From NCBI GenBank assembly GCA_031763025.1, contig JASSKH010000006.1, forward strand, positions 11,343,979-11,407,978: DNA of 64,000 nucleotides, read 5' to 3'. The DNA is from Macrocystis pyrifera. Lineage: Eukaryota > Sar > Phaeophyceae > Laminariales > Laminariaceae. Position numbers and translations under genes: made by a program. Each line of letters begins with the position of its first letter. Position 1 is the first letter of the stretch. This document shows, one piece after another, positions 1 to 10,749 of the stretch. The notes under the pieces are model-generated. The model saw only the letters and a program-made list of their open reading frames with translations. It was not told the DNA's origin and did no database searches.

Positions 1-3000
1 CCCTTGTACCATCTCCGCTGTTGCCGATATCGTGCCCACCCAGGCTGCCGACACTACTCTGGGATCCGTTGACTCGCTCAAAGCTCAGGTGAAGGACGCA
101 GCACGAAAAACGCAAAGATGTTAAAAGCACCACCAAGAACATATGGATACGTACAGCAGCAGACTAGCATTCCCGCATTTCATGCACGTGACACACAGCG
201 CAGATCAACAGCAGTCGTAGACAGTGGTGGTCTCCACCGCCCGCCGACCCCGACGCGACCGGTACCAAAAGTAAACCTTCGTGGCTTGCCCTGTTTTGCC
301 CTGCATAGGCGCACTTCCGTGGTATTTGCATGCTCAAAATGTGACCATGGTTGCAGCCTCTGGTCCCGGGTGCAGTTTATGTTGCACTACCAGTGTGTAA
401 GGCGATATTCCTTTCTTGATGGGTAAACGGCCGTGTGACGTATGATTGCCTTTCCCCGGCAGGTCGGCGAGTTGGGCGCAAGCGCTCTTTCTCCGTTTCA
501 AAGACTAGGCGAGGCTATTTCCAGCGGCGTTACGGGAGAGCTTGAAAGCTTGAAGAGTGGGGCACAGGGTGCGGTGGAAGGGGCCCAGACACAGCTTGGC
601 CAATCTGTCACGGAGACCATCGGGAACCCATTGCAGGCACGTGTATCTGTTTTGTTGTATCAAGGCAGATATTTTTCATGTTTCAGGGTTGTTGCTCCAA
701 CAAGGCAAAGTAGTGTGAGTGATGTGAAACGTAATTATCTCCTCACGAGAGTAACTCTACCGGTGCCCTCCAAACGTGCACTATGTACTCGTGTCATACA
801 GAGCTAGATGGTTTACCTCACGCGAGCAGACCGCGCACTCTGCTCGCTCAGACTATCAACAAGGCGCGGCTAGGTAAGGTTCGGCAGGTTGATTCAACTT
901 TCTTGTCCAGTAGCATTAATCCTTGTCTGGCCGTGGGAGAAGTGTAGTCTTACAAACGGTGAACGTACAAAATGTAGTGGCCGCCGTGAGTGGTTAGTAG
1001 TAGTCGAACCCGCGGTCGTGGTTCTACTCTGGCCAAACCCTCTTCTCTCTACTGACGAGCATATGCCTTCGCCTCGTGACTGGATTTGCGCAGGAGAGTC
1101 TGGGTGGCATATTCTCCAAATTCGGCACCTCCCCGGAGGAACTGCTCAAGGAGGAACAGACGTGGACCACGGGCTTGCAAGAGGTATAGCAGTGGTATGA
1201 TAGCGAATGGGGTCGGCCGGTCGGAACTTGAGTTGTCCCGATCACTTTCCGGATAGCTTAACGTGCTGGTGCTCAGTTCCACACGCCTGCCCTTCTCCCT
1301 AAACCGTGGTATGCCCGCTTTTTTATCCTGGCGCAGACTGTGAAGGGCGTGGAGAAAGTGGCGACGCCAAGTACGTTATTCTACGCAGAGAACGCTGCAA
1401 TTCTTCCGCTGTGGGTGGGAATGATTGTCTGGCCGGAGAAGCCGCTGACCAAAACGGTCATGTCTTCCTACGCAACAGTGATGGTTGCCGCGGTTGTGTA
1501 CCTGTGGCTGACGTACGAGAGTTTCCAGGTGAACTGGTATTGTATTTGAATGCACGAAATGCTTCGTATTCGGTGCTCTACTTGATCCGTGGATAGTGAA
1601 TGATTGAGCCGCCTGCCTTGCACCTATAACAATGGGACCCCTACCGTCCAACTACGATCGTATGCCGCTCTTCTGCAGAATCCTGTCGCACTCCAAGGGT
1701 TTGCGAGTGGAATAACTGACCTGGGAGGCTTGACGAAGGGATTTGGAGAGGAGGTGTCAGTTGCGACCGCGTGGTCGCACTTCCTTGCGGAAGACTTATT
1801 CATTGTTGTGAGTCAAGGACTGTAACGGTTTCAACTTGCATTTCGCCGAAAGAATTCCCTGACATTTTTTTTTTTTTCCTATTTTCGGCTCATCCGCCTG
1901 CCGCAGTTGACACTCGAATATCCTCCCGCCGGTTGATATTGCAGGGACGATGGGTGTACCTTGATGGCCAGAAGAATGGCGTCTTCACGAAGCACAGCCT
2001 TGCTCTCTGCTACCTCTTCGGCCCAGTCGGATTTTTGAGCCACCTGGCTACACGCACGGCCTTCAGCATCGTCAAACCTGGCATCAAAGATATCATGGAG
2101 GTATTTGTTGTATAACAGGTGTTCGTTTCGCTGCGCGGTCCGCTGTTCCGCTGCCTTTGAGCTTCCCTCGCTTCATGCATCAATTAGAAGTCGGTGATGC
2201 ACATACATATTCGGGCGTTGCACACCCCAGCCACTTCTATATGCACTTGGTATGTGGCAGGTACGTGCAGACTTGCAGCATGATTAACTCGCGTTCACGA
2301 TCGTTAACGGCCGATTATGCAAGCCCAGTCCGCTCATACAATAGGTTTCCCGCTCACGCACACCTGGGCGGCGTGATTTTCTCCCATCTCCTGTCGCGTA
2401 CTGAATAACAGGGGGGTGCATCGCAACAGCCTGTAAAATCGTCGCCAGCAGCACCTCCTGTACCACTGCGGGCAGCACCCAGCGGCGAGGCAAAGGAGGT
2501 CGTCGCCAAAGCCAAGCGGGAAGCAGAAAGTATTTTGAGCCAAGCTCGCTCGGACGGAGCCGCCCAGGCTGCTTCTCTGCTGCAGGTGAGAATCCCGTCG
2601 TCCATAAATAGTGTCTAGCTCTAAGTTACTACAATAGTACCGTAGTGTGCTGGAAGAGCACGATTTATGCCCGGCCGTTTATGTGGTGTTTACGTGATCG
2701 TATCTTGTGTGTGACAGGGGAGGAATTACTGGTGTAGGGCAAGCCGCCCATGACTCGGGACTCAAACGTACCGTCTGCAAAAAAGCTGATCCTGCATCTG
2801 TTGGAATGAGCTGTAGCAGTTGTTGGTTTTCTCCTGCGTTCTCAAAATGTTTTTTCAACGCGATGCCGCGTCAGAACAATGCTGGGTTTGTGGTCATGGG
2901 CATATCGAACCCGATCGCCTCACGTGCTGTTTTGCCCGGTTTTGCAGGCGGCTGAGACAGAGGCACTTGACATTCTCAAGGGGGCTGAAGTGGAACGCTC

Positions 3001-3169
3001 TGCGCTGTTAAAAGCAAGCAAGACGGCACCACCAGCAGGATCGAGAGCTGAACCCCCGGCAGACGTTACGAACCCGGACGTTACAAAACCGGACGTTTCA
3101 AAACCGAAGGTTTCGACAAGTGCGCCGTTAAGTCCGCCACCGTCATCTGAAGCCGTCAACCCGCCGTAA
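1..3169 (+). CDS. ABA4-like (DUF4281) membrane protein, 5' end outside window
   Basis: Eight exons, all joined in phase 0: 1-88, 463-636, 1094-1183, 1337-1528, 1679-1807, 1945-2100, 2412-2585 and 2948-3169 (TAA stop at 3167). Exons 4-6 carry the ABA4/DUF4281 core: a hydrophobic stretch ending in VYLWLTYESF, then VSVATAWSHFLAEDLF and YLFGPVGFLSH, which match in order and spacing the plant ABA4 motifs around SAWIHLLVVDLF and LLFCPVG. Plant ABA4 is a plastid membrane protein needed for neoxanthin synthesis; a carotenoid role here is inference. The upstream exons code for an Ala/Gly/Gln-rich helical segment not expected in plant ABA4. The last two exons add a Pro-rich linker, a charged Ala/Glu/Lys helix and a tail with repeated PDV(T/S)xP units. 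The intron after exon 2 has a GC donor (637). Family call fairly sure, substrate unknown. Confidence 0.75.
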
Positions 3170-5078
3170 AACGTCGTGGCCGGTCGACTCGTGGGGTGAT
3201 TTTGTAATTTGCCGAAAGTGCGGCCACTGCATACGTGCTGATATATTGCAGTTTAATGTGTGGTGCGGATATCGTTTTGTAGATGTTTGTTTTACAGCTC
3301 ACGAAGTTGTGGTCGTAGACACGTAGACTGGCCCCGGTTTAGATTGTTGCGAAAGGAAGTAGATGGAATGCATGTTTCCACTGTAAACTAAAGGAGGCGT
3401 AGTCCTCACCTTTACGTCGACGTCTGGTTGGCGCACATGAAAATGACGTGGCCTAAGACGATATCGCAGTGTGTGCTCAAGGCTATTCGTTCATGTTTGG
3501 CTCTTGGGTGTGCTGGCGTGATTACCGTGGGTGTATAACATGGTGGTCAGTACGTCGGTGTATGTGCTGCTCTTTTAATCTTCATTTCGACGAATGGTCA
3601 CAAAGCGCTAGAAAACGCAGGGTCAATATTGATGGTTTTGATTCGTTTGTAGTGTTGTTCCTCTTTTTATTTTCAGCAAATTGAAGACGTACGTAGGTGC
3701 TGTCGCGTTTAATATGTGACGATTTCCGGTCGGGTGAGGTATCATCACAAAAAATTAAAAAATGCAATACTAAACAAAGATCTACACTGCAAGTGCATGG
3801 CATGTCGGCGGCGACATTTTTCTGGAGGAAAGAGCATTCGTCTCGTGCCGTATATCGCACTGACCAGCCAGCCTATCTCGGTCGACGAAATGCATGGGGG
3901 TACAAACCATTCGTGCAGAGACATATGAACCGTTTTCCGCGCAGAATCCGGTCTTGAGACGGGGGGGCGCAAAGGCTCCCGACCCTAAGGAAAACTGGAG
4001 GTCGAGTTCCAATCCAAGACAGTTCAGTCCCGCTGTTTGAGGGGGGCGGGTGCTACGAGAAAGAGTGTCATGTGGGCAGGCTAAACAGTCAACATGTCTA
4101 GCGTGAACTCTCGGTCAGGAGCATTTCGCTGAGCTCCACACGGCACACGATAAACCCCTTGTATACGGACAATTGGCTTTCAGGGCCGACAACGCGCCGA
4201 GCACCTCACGTCGTACGCCAAGGCCGTCAAAAAGGCACAATGCGAGAGCGTTGAGACGCCGCCTCCATTTGCGGGATCGTACAGCGGGCGATCAATGAAC
4301 GACTGATCCATCGGGTAGAATGTTTGGGACGATGACTGGTGGGGAGAACCCGGGACCAGGCCGACCAGAAACAAGATGGTCCCATGTCTAGCAGACGACC
4401 TGCAGGGTTTTCCAAGCCACCGAGGGGTCCACGGAAAGCTGCTCTTTGCTGTTCGGAGCAGAGACGAGGGCGACTAAGAAGAGTGAGAAGTGGTATCGGG
4501 GGGTCGTCGAAGCGCCAGACTGTTTCGTGGGGAGGTAGCACAGGGGCTAGGCGGAGAGAAGTTGGTTACGCCGCGAAGCTCAGGATGTCAAATGCGGTGA
4601 CAAGGAGGGGGAAGGGGACAGGCGTACTGATACAGCTGTCGATGAATGCAGAAACGAAATGATGAATCGGGTGGATCGGTATCGACCCCACTAGCCCTTG
4701 AATTCTAATACTTTTAAATTTGTTTCTTGTTGAGTTGTTCAATGGGGGGGGGGGGGGGGGGGGGACAGCGGCAGCAGTCACTTGACATCGCTATTGTCGA
4801 GAGTAGGAAGGAGACGGCAGAGGGTGTGGCAAGGTCCCCAAATCGGTTTTGTAGCCGAGACGGGAGCCCATGTTACTATAACCGCCTTGAGTACGATTTT
4901 CTCTCTTCTCTTGTCTCTCTTCTTTACTTTCTTTTTGCCTTGTTTCTCTATTTGTTTCCTTTCCCACCCCGCTGTCTTTTTTGCCTTTATCTTCCTCTCC
5001 TTCGTGTTGCCTCGTGCGTGCAGCAGCTATCTGTCTCCCCTTGAGCAGCTGGCACCCTCAGGAATGCGTCTAGTACCC
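3170..5078. other. Intergenic, no gene recognised
   Basis: 3' flank of the ABA4-like gene followed by sequence with only short shadow reading frames. It contains an uninterrupted run of 21 G at 4744-4764 and a pyrimidine-rich stretch at about 4900-5040. No transposon ends or RNA genes were recognised. Confidence 0.4.
4744..4764 (+). repeat. Poly-G tract (21 G)
   Basis: Unbroken G homopolymer directly visible. A tract this long is prone to slippage and sequencing error, so the exact length is uncertain. Confidence 0.9.
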
Positions 5079-5647
5079 ACTCGTAGATGTTTCGGCGGCA
5101 TATACATACGACTTGGGATTAGAGTAGGGAATTTGCAACCAAGATCCGTATTTCGCAGTTGTAGAATTCGTAGTTGATGCAAAATTACAGGAGTCCTAAG
5201 CTTTTTTGCCCTTTTTTGCAGTTTTTTGGGCCCAAGAAATTACTACCCATCATGGTAACGAAATTTCTCCTCGCGCCCCATCTTGGACGACGACTCTCTA
5301 AGAGATTTATCATCCGCCTGGAGAACAGCAATATTATAGTGAAGGTCTTTGCTTCATCGGCGATGTAGGCATTGTGCTATGCTCCCTTGCGTCAAATTAA
5401 ACAGTTTAGAGTTTTGCGAGCTTTTTGTGCTACTCGCTCGCAACTTCGAGTACACGAAAACACCTCGTGAGTCGCTTCTGGGTACCTGCGACTGCCGTCT
5501 GGCGCACCCGATACCCTCACACATCCCACCAAGAGCATCGCTCAATTTCGCGGGCTGTGTAGTATCCTATGAGGAGCTGTAGTTGTCCGCAAGTGAGGTG
5601 CAAACGTTCAGTTGGGGGGTGGTTGTCGTCTCATTTTGTGCACCCCA
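5079..5647 (+). repeat. Dispersed repeat, copy 1 (inverted copy at 23268-23845)
   Basis: About 570 bases that reappear in reverse complement at 23268-23845. Shared landmarks in matching order are GCAACCAAGATCCGTATTTC, GGAGAACAGCAATATT, AACTTCGAGTACACGAAA, GCGCACCCGA and, at the far end, GTGCACCCC. The two copies differ by many substitutions and small indels. No coding sequence was recognised, so this is probably a non-autonomous transposon or a piece of a larger one. Confidence 0.7.
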
Positions 5648-5869
5648 AATTTCGGCCAATTTCGACCACTGGAGCACCTCTAAGTCGAGATGTAGGCCTC
5701 TGTTGAGAACGGGCGGGAGATTAATCTCGAGAGAAGCACAAGCTGCTGTGATGAACTTCTTTCAAGTCACCGTCGCTTTCTGGTAAGCAAGAACCAGCCG
5801 AAGTTGTAGACGCACCGTGTTAAACTTACGATGTGTTTTTCTGTTCCGATAAAACATCTAGATATTAGA

Positions 5870-6153
5870 CTTATTTTATGATACTGCTTTGTATGAGGTT
5901 GAAAGCCCGGTAATTACCTGAGTTCGGGCACTGGGAACGTATTTGTAGTATTTGGAAGGCGTATCTTAGATGGAAAACCAGAGGGGTTTTCCAGAGACGC
6001 ACGAGCTTGGTCTCAGTCTCCGCGTACACGAAAGGAATAAAACTGCTCTTCTTCTATCGCTAAGCGAGCAACGCACGTGAGTACCAACGAGTACCGACTT
6101 AAAAGGCAGACCTGTCCAGGGATACAAAGTGTCCCGCAAGCTTGATCTTAACA
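5870..6153 (+). mobile_element. LTR of retroelement family A (diverged copy)
   Basis: Matches the LTRs at 9009-9300 and 10750-11032 over nearly its full length (TGAAAGCCCGGTAA, GAACGTATTTGTAGTA, GAAAGGAATAAAACTGCTCT, GGCAGACCTGTCCAGGGATA). It ends in CTTGATCTTAACA and is followed two bases later by TGGCGTCGTCGGCAGG (6156), which looks like a tRNA primer-binding site because it begins TGG, complementary to CCA. The 5' edge is eroded, so its start is approximate. Confidence 0.75.
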
Positions 6154-6180
6154 AGTGGCGTCGTCGGCAGGAAAAAAATA

Positions 6181-6590
6181 CTGACAAAAGACGATGCGTC
6201 ATATTCCTGCGCGGAGCTGTATATGATGGCTGAAAAGGCTCGCCTTTTTCAGGACTACGGCACAGCGGAGCGGATTATGGCCTCGCCAGACCCACGCGAG
6301 CACAAACGCCTCGTTCGAGGCGTGCATAACTTCGACTGCGCTATCTGGGACCGTGTTCGGGAAGACATCGTCCTTGTGCTGGTAATTTTGCCAAAATCTC
6401 GCAGAACCCGGTCATCAAGCAGCACCTATTGAGCACTGGCACCAATTTTTTGGCTGAAGCCAGCCCTTTTGATGCCGTGTGGGGCATCGGTCTCCGGGCA
6501 GACGACCCCGAAGCTCACGGCCCCTCGCAGAAACCCGGGAACCAGGGGACGCTTGGGTGCCAGCATCCTTCTACTTGGACTCTCTTTCTG
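6181..6590 (+). pseudogene. NADAR-domain (YbiA-like) gene fragment, frameshifted
   Basis: The first reading frame gives SYSCAELYMMAEKARLF, then DPREHKRLVRGVHNFDCAIW and VREDIVL. After a shift of frame near 6376 it continues with GNFAKISQNPVIKQHLLSTG, FLAEASPFDAVWGIGLRADD. These are the successive conserved blocks of the NADAR family (YbiA and relatives), which acts on NAD/ADP-ribose-type or riboflavin-pathway N-glycosides. The usual first ~40 residues are missing: the fragment begins right after the primer-binding site of the LTR at 5870-6153. A second frame change near 6530 is likely before the LG(x)ALM-like end. Broken, and either interrupted by or captured into the retroelement; not expected to make a working enzyme. 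Confidence 0.75.
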
Positions 6591-6664
6591 ATCTGTTTCC
6601 GTCACTTGTATTCAGTTTCATTTCAGAATTATTTTGTTTCTTTTTTCTCGTCTGTTTGTTCTTA

Positions 6665-7921
6665 GGGTCATTCTTATCGGAGAGCTTTTTTCCCATAATT
6701 TCCAGGGCTTTTCGCGGGTCAGGTCAAACCTCACGGGTCGGGTCGGATCGGATCGGGTCGGGTCAACTGACCCGACCCGACCCGCGAAAATTTTGAGGTG
6801 TGTTGACTTGACCCGATCCGACCCGCGAGATTTTGAAAGCCTCTTGACCCGACCCGACCCGACCTGGGAGATTTCAAAAGTTGTTAACCCGACCCGACCC
6901 CACCCGTGAGATTTTAGAATCTCCTGACCCGACCCGACCCGACCCGCGAGATTTCAAAACCTCCTGACCCGACCCGACCCGACCCGCCACTTTCGGATTG
7001 ACCCGTGAGACTCGGGTTTCATGCGGGTCGGGTTACCTTGACCCGCGAGACCATTTATATTGACCCGCAGGTTCGACCTGCGGATCTGGCCCGTGAGTCG
7101 ACACTTCAAAAACAATTTAATATCCATTTTTGTGCCCAGCAGCGATGTGTGGCCTGGCTGTAGTGAGTGTGGATGGATGCGGGCGTGCATATATAGATTG
7201 GGCGGTGTTTTATAATGTATGAATAAGATACCAAAGGAGTATCATTGAGTATTTGTACGAGAGAAGCCTTTGGGTAAAAGAGAGCGAGAAGTGTTTCAAG
7301 TGTCGGATCCGCGGGCTGGATGCGCCGGTCCGACCCGCGGGTCAGTAGAAAACAACTCACGGGTCACGCTGGCCCGACCCGCGAGTGACTCGTTTCTCAC
7401 GGGTCACGACCTGACCCGACCAGTGAGCTTTTCATCGCACCTCTTGACCCGACCCGACCCGACCCGTGAGATTTTGAAAAGTTTTTGACCCGACCCGACC
7501 CGACCCGTGAGATTTGAAAAACTCATGACCCGACCTGACCCGACCCGCGAGATTTGAAAGCCTCTTGACCCAACCCGATCCGACCCGTGAGATTTCGAAC
7601 ACTTCCTGACCCGACCCCCCACCCGACCGACCCGTGACATTTTGAACAACCCGTGACCCGACCCGCGGGTCGGGTCGGGTCATGATCCGCGAAGATCCCT
7701 GGTAATTTCCATGTTTTTTTCGCGCAATTTTTCAATCTTGCAGATTTTCCTGATCTTAATTTTCAACTATGTGAAATTTAACAACGTTTAACGTGATTTT
7801 TTTGCTTCCGGAGAATTTCACGAATAGGGACAGAACGCCTCCGTATATTGATACATATGTCTTAAATTATTTCCGAACTTCGGAAATTTTAGAAAAAAAA
7901 GCTCTCCGATAAGAATGAGCC
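6665..7921. mobile_element. Non-autonomous DNA transposon with ~27-45 bp terminal inverted repeats
   Basis: The left end (6665-6691) begins GGGTCATTCTTATCGGAGAG and the right end (7895-7921) is its reverse complement with one mismatch in 27 bases; weaker inverted similarity extends about 20 bases further inward (the AATTTCC blocks). Both ends are flanked by TTA (6662-6664 and 7922-7924), a 3-bp target duplication. A TTA duplication with GGG-starting termini is typical of PIF/Harbinger elements, so that superfamily is the best guess. There is no transposase; the interior is mostly the CCCGA minisatellite. Confidence 0.75.
6712..7690. repeat. CCCGA-type minisatellite inside the TIR element
   Basis: Two blocks (about 6712-7090 and 7295-7690) of degenerate units of about 45-50 bases. 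Each unit is GACCCGACCCGACCCG followed by YGAGATTTYRAAA and a short CTC/TTG spacer. At both outer edges the motif flips to its reverse complement (CGGGTCGGGTCGG at 6738 and CGGGTCGGGTCGGGTC at 7665), so each block edge can fold back on itself. Translated frames here are repeat artefacts, not genes. Confidence 0.85.
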
Positions 7922-9008
7922 TTATTTTCTGGTCTGGCTTGTGTTGCTGTGTTCTCGTACCCGGCACGTTGGCTTTTCACTTACAGTACTTGCTTACACC
8001 CATATATTTGCGATTATTTTTGTTTCGGGTTTTTTCTGTCTCACTGTCTGTGATGTGATAGAGTACCCTGGCTTATAGTATATAGACCAACCACCAGTAG
8101 GGACCGTTAGATATTATTCTAGTAATTGGATTTTATTCCTTTTATATAGCGTCTGGAATAAGATATCTTGTATTTGTAATACCGGTGCGCAGGTTAGTAT
8201 TCTTCCGCACACGTATCCCTTTTACCGTCTGGAATAAGATATTTCGTATTTGTAGTATCCCGTACGCAGGCTAGTATTCCTCGTACACGTACGTACCCCG
8301 TCTGGATTAAGATATTTGTATTTGCGGAAATGATACGCAGACTAGCATCTGAGTAACCGAGGAGACAGAGATGTACGCACGTGGTATGTTCGTACGTCAG
8401 GTTCTACGAGGTGTTGTACTGTTGAAGTCGAGGGTAACGCATGCACCCTTAGGTGGTGTTGCACTATTGAAGTTGAGGATATAGCATGCACCCTTGCCAG
8501 TAGATTATAGCCGGTTGAAGCCAGATGATACTTCTGGCTTCAAAAAGCATCTGCTTCCCCCCCCCCCTCCCTTCTCACTCTTCTCACTTGCCCCTTTTGA
8601 GCAAGCCTCGCACCAATAAAATAAGATAACTCTAATAAGAACTAGGTCTGAGTTTGACCAAGCACAGACACCTGTGTCTCACACCTCTTCTGTGGATCAT
8701 CTTCCCTTGGAACCCCTTACTGCTCTCCCACATCACATGTGACCACAAAATAATTAGTATCTCAAGAAAAGTACATGTATGTACAGGATACATAATCACC
8801 GGACATTGCGTGCGTACTCGTGAGTTGGGTAGAAATAACGGTTTGATGCAGAGAGAGCAGCACATACTATTACAGATTGCATTCATGGGGTGCTTTGCCA
8901 AAATCATGCACCTCGACACTCAATCAGTCAGTGCAGACGGTCGAGTGTGAGTGGTGAGTAAATAATGGTACACTACCTGGTATTGTTTTTTATACTCCAG
9001 AGCATAAC
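7922..9008. repeat. Intergenic with two degenerate tandem repeats
   Basis: Three diverged units of about 75 bases begin at roughly 8148, 8227 and 8301, each starting GTCTGGAWTAAGATAT. Two units of about 55 bases follow at 8400-8500 (GTTGAAGTYGAGG ... GCATGCACCCTT). A C-run lies near 8558-8567. This may be an eroded LTR, but no matching partner was found. No gene recognised. Confidence 0.5.
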
Positions 9009-9300
9009 TGTTAAGATATGGTCTTGTATGAGATTGAAAGCCCGGTAACTACCTGGGTTCAGTCACTGAGAACGTATTTGTAGTACTTGGAAGGCGTATC
9101 TTAGATGGAAAACCAGGGGTTTTCCAGAGGAGCACGAGCTTGGTCTCTGTCTCCGCGTGCACGAAAGGAATAAAACTGCTCTTCTTCTGTAGCTAAGCAT
9201 CTGTAGCTAAGCAAACAACACATGTGAGTACAATGTTTACCGACTTAAAAGGCAGACCTGTCCAGGGATACAAAGTGTCCCGCAACCCTTGATCTTAACG
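9009..9300 (+). mobile_element. Left LTR, family A
   Basis: Starts TGTTAAGATATGG and ends CTTGATCTTAAC, with the ends forming a TGTTAAGAT/ATCTTAAC(A) inverted repeat as expected for an LTR. It contains a 14-bp internal duplication of CTGTAGCTAAGCA absent from the right LTR. The last base of the expected TTAACA end is G. Confidence 0.8.
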
Positions 9301-9317
9301 AGTGGCGTCAACGGCAG

Positions 9318-9358
9318 GACATGGGTAGTTGGTCGTGAGTTCGAATCTCACGTCCACC
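9318..9358 (+). other. tRNA 3'-half-like sequence next to the primer-binding site
   Basis: GTGAGTTCGAATCTCAC (9332-9348) forms a perfect 5-bp T-arm with a canonical TTCGAAT loop and is followed by GTCCACCA, like an acceptor 3' strand. No matching 5' acceptor or anticodon arm lies in the expected place upstream, so it is not an intact tRNA gene. It may be a captured tRNA fragment or SINE-like piece. Confidence 0.4.
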
Positions 9359-9502
9359 ATGAAATCGCTTATTCAAGAAAAGTGAATTTCCTCATGTCAA
9401 GAACCTGAAAAAATACTTCTGGATCCCCAGAAATTAGAACCGCGTGTTGGTGTCACGCGTCGACCCGTATATATATATCCGGTCCGTTCCAGGGGGGGAG
9501 AG

Positions 9503-9575
9503 TGTTATGAGGCTTAGATTGGGTAGGCAATTGGTTAACCTTTTACCTTTAGACCAACGGACTAAGACCTTAACA
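9503..9575 (+). mobile_element. Short (73 bp) LTR-like unit between a polypurine tract and a primer-binding site
   Basis: Preceded by AGGGGGGGAGAG (polypurine-like), begins TGTTATGAGGCTTAG, ends CTAAGACCTTAACA, and is followed by TGGCGTCGTCGGCAGG at 9578. The ends are imperfect inverted repeats of each other. The size would suit a TRIM-type miniature retroelement, or this may be an internally deleted LTR. Confidence 0.45.
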
Positions 9576-9576
9576 A

Positions 9577-10190
9577 ATGGCGTCGTCGGCAGGACGCGGT
9601 TTGGAAAAGAGTACTGGACATCAATCGGTTAGAGGTCGAGGTGGCGTCATCGCGGTGATGTACGAGACGCACTGGAAGGGACTTTCCCGGCCATCCTGGG
9701 AACGGGAAATGGACCTTCAGCTTTCTCGCCACGCGATTTTGCGCTACTGGGCCGGCACCCCGAGCCAACACCGCCAAACCAACCGCCTGTATCGCCGAAT
9801 GAGAATTGGCGCGGCACAACGGGAGCTTTCTCGGAGTAACGGCGAGCGGTTTCTGGCACCCGGCTATGGTTGCGTATCGCACGCCGGTTGGCTCCGCCGA
9901 TACAGCAACACTGTACTTCCCAACGGGGCCCACTTTTGGTACAAGGGCGACGACGGTCTGTGGTGGCTCGGGAAAATCAGCGCAACTACACCAACGGATG
10001 GAGTCTATCTGGTTCGATTTTTGGACGACCCGGGACCACAATCAAGCTTTCTCTTTCTCCGGCGCGCTACACGACTTCGACGAGAGCTGTACGAGGTTCT
10101 TGGTGTCTGCAAATTCACTTGGCTAGCGCGTTTACACGGGGGGTCCAGCGTAACGTAGATGAATCTCGAGGTGCCGCCGTGGTTAACTGA
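9577..10190 (+). pseudogene. Retroelement-associated reading frame with Tudor/chromo-like motif
   Basis: An open frame of 193 codons starts with an ATG that overlaps the primer-binding site. Around residue 125 it has FWYKGDDGLWWLGKI followed by DGVYLVRFLDDPGP, a pattern like a small beta-barrel Tudor/chromo-type module. After about 10040 the better frame is the next one, giving SLSPARYTT and SWCLQIHLASAF, so a single frameshift is likely. No other retroelement domain follows. The role is unknown; the position right after a primer-binding site suggests it is the first product of a retroelement. Confidence 0.45.
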
Positions 10191-10749
10191 TTTTCGCTTT
10201 TTGACTGCACTCGTTATTTATTTATTTCTTGTCGTCTTCCTGGACCTTGGGAGATGAATTTTTGTCTACCCGATATGTTTCTGGTGTGTTTTCTTTTTTT
10301 TGGACTGGGTTGGGGATGTGTTTTCGCGTATTCTGTCCTGCCTACCCCCCCCGCTCAGTGTTTGATCCGGTCTGGGCACTCGGCCGCTCAATTGCGGCCC
10401 AGGGCGCGCTTTCAGAGTTGTGGACTGGGTTTAGGTGGTTCTTGCCATCTTCAGTGTTATTTTTATTTTCGTTCCCGTACGCACTTTTCGCTTTTCCGTG
10501 CATCTTCCTCGCCCCCCCCGTGCAGGCGGTATGGCGATGGCTTTCACTGACGTTTTTCTTCCTGCCCCTTAAGGCTAAGTCTTCCCTTTATTTTTTTTAC
10601 GTACTTTGCCGGCTTCGTTGCCTCGCCGTTCAGAGGTGTGGGAGTGGGTTTTGAGGAGCCGCATCTTCGACTCATGTTCTAGTTCGTGGAATCGGGGTTT
10701 CCACGAATTTCCCATAATTCTGCATATGCGGCTCATCAGAGTGGTCTAG

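Noticed and set aside
6479-7735. Arg/Pro/Gly/Ser-rich frames across the CCCGA repeats
   Set aside because: Translation of a minisatellite on both strands inside a transposon.
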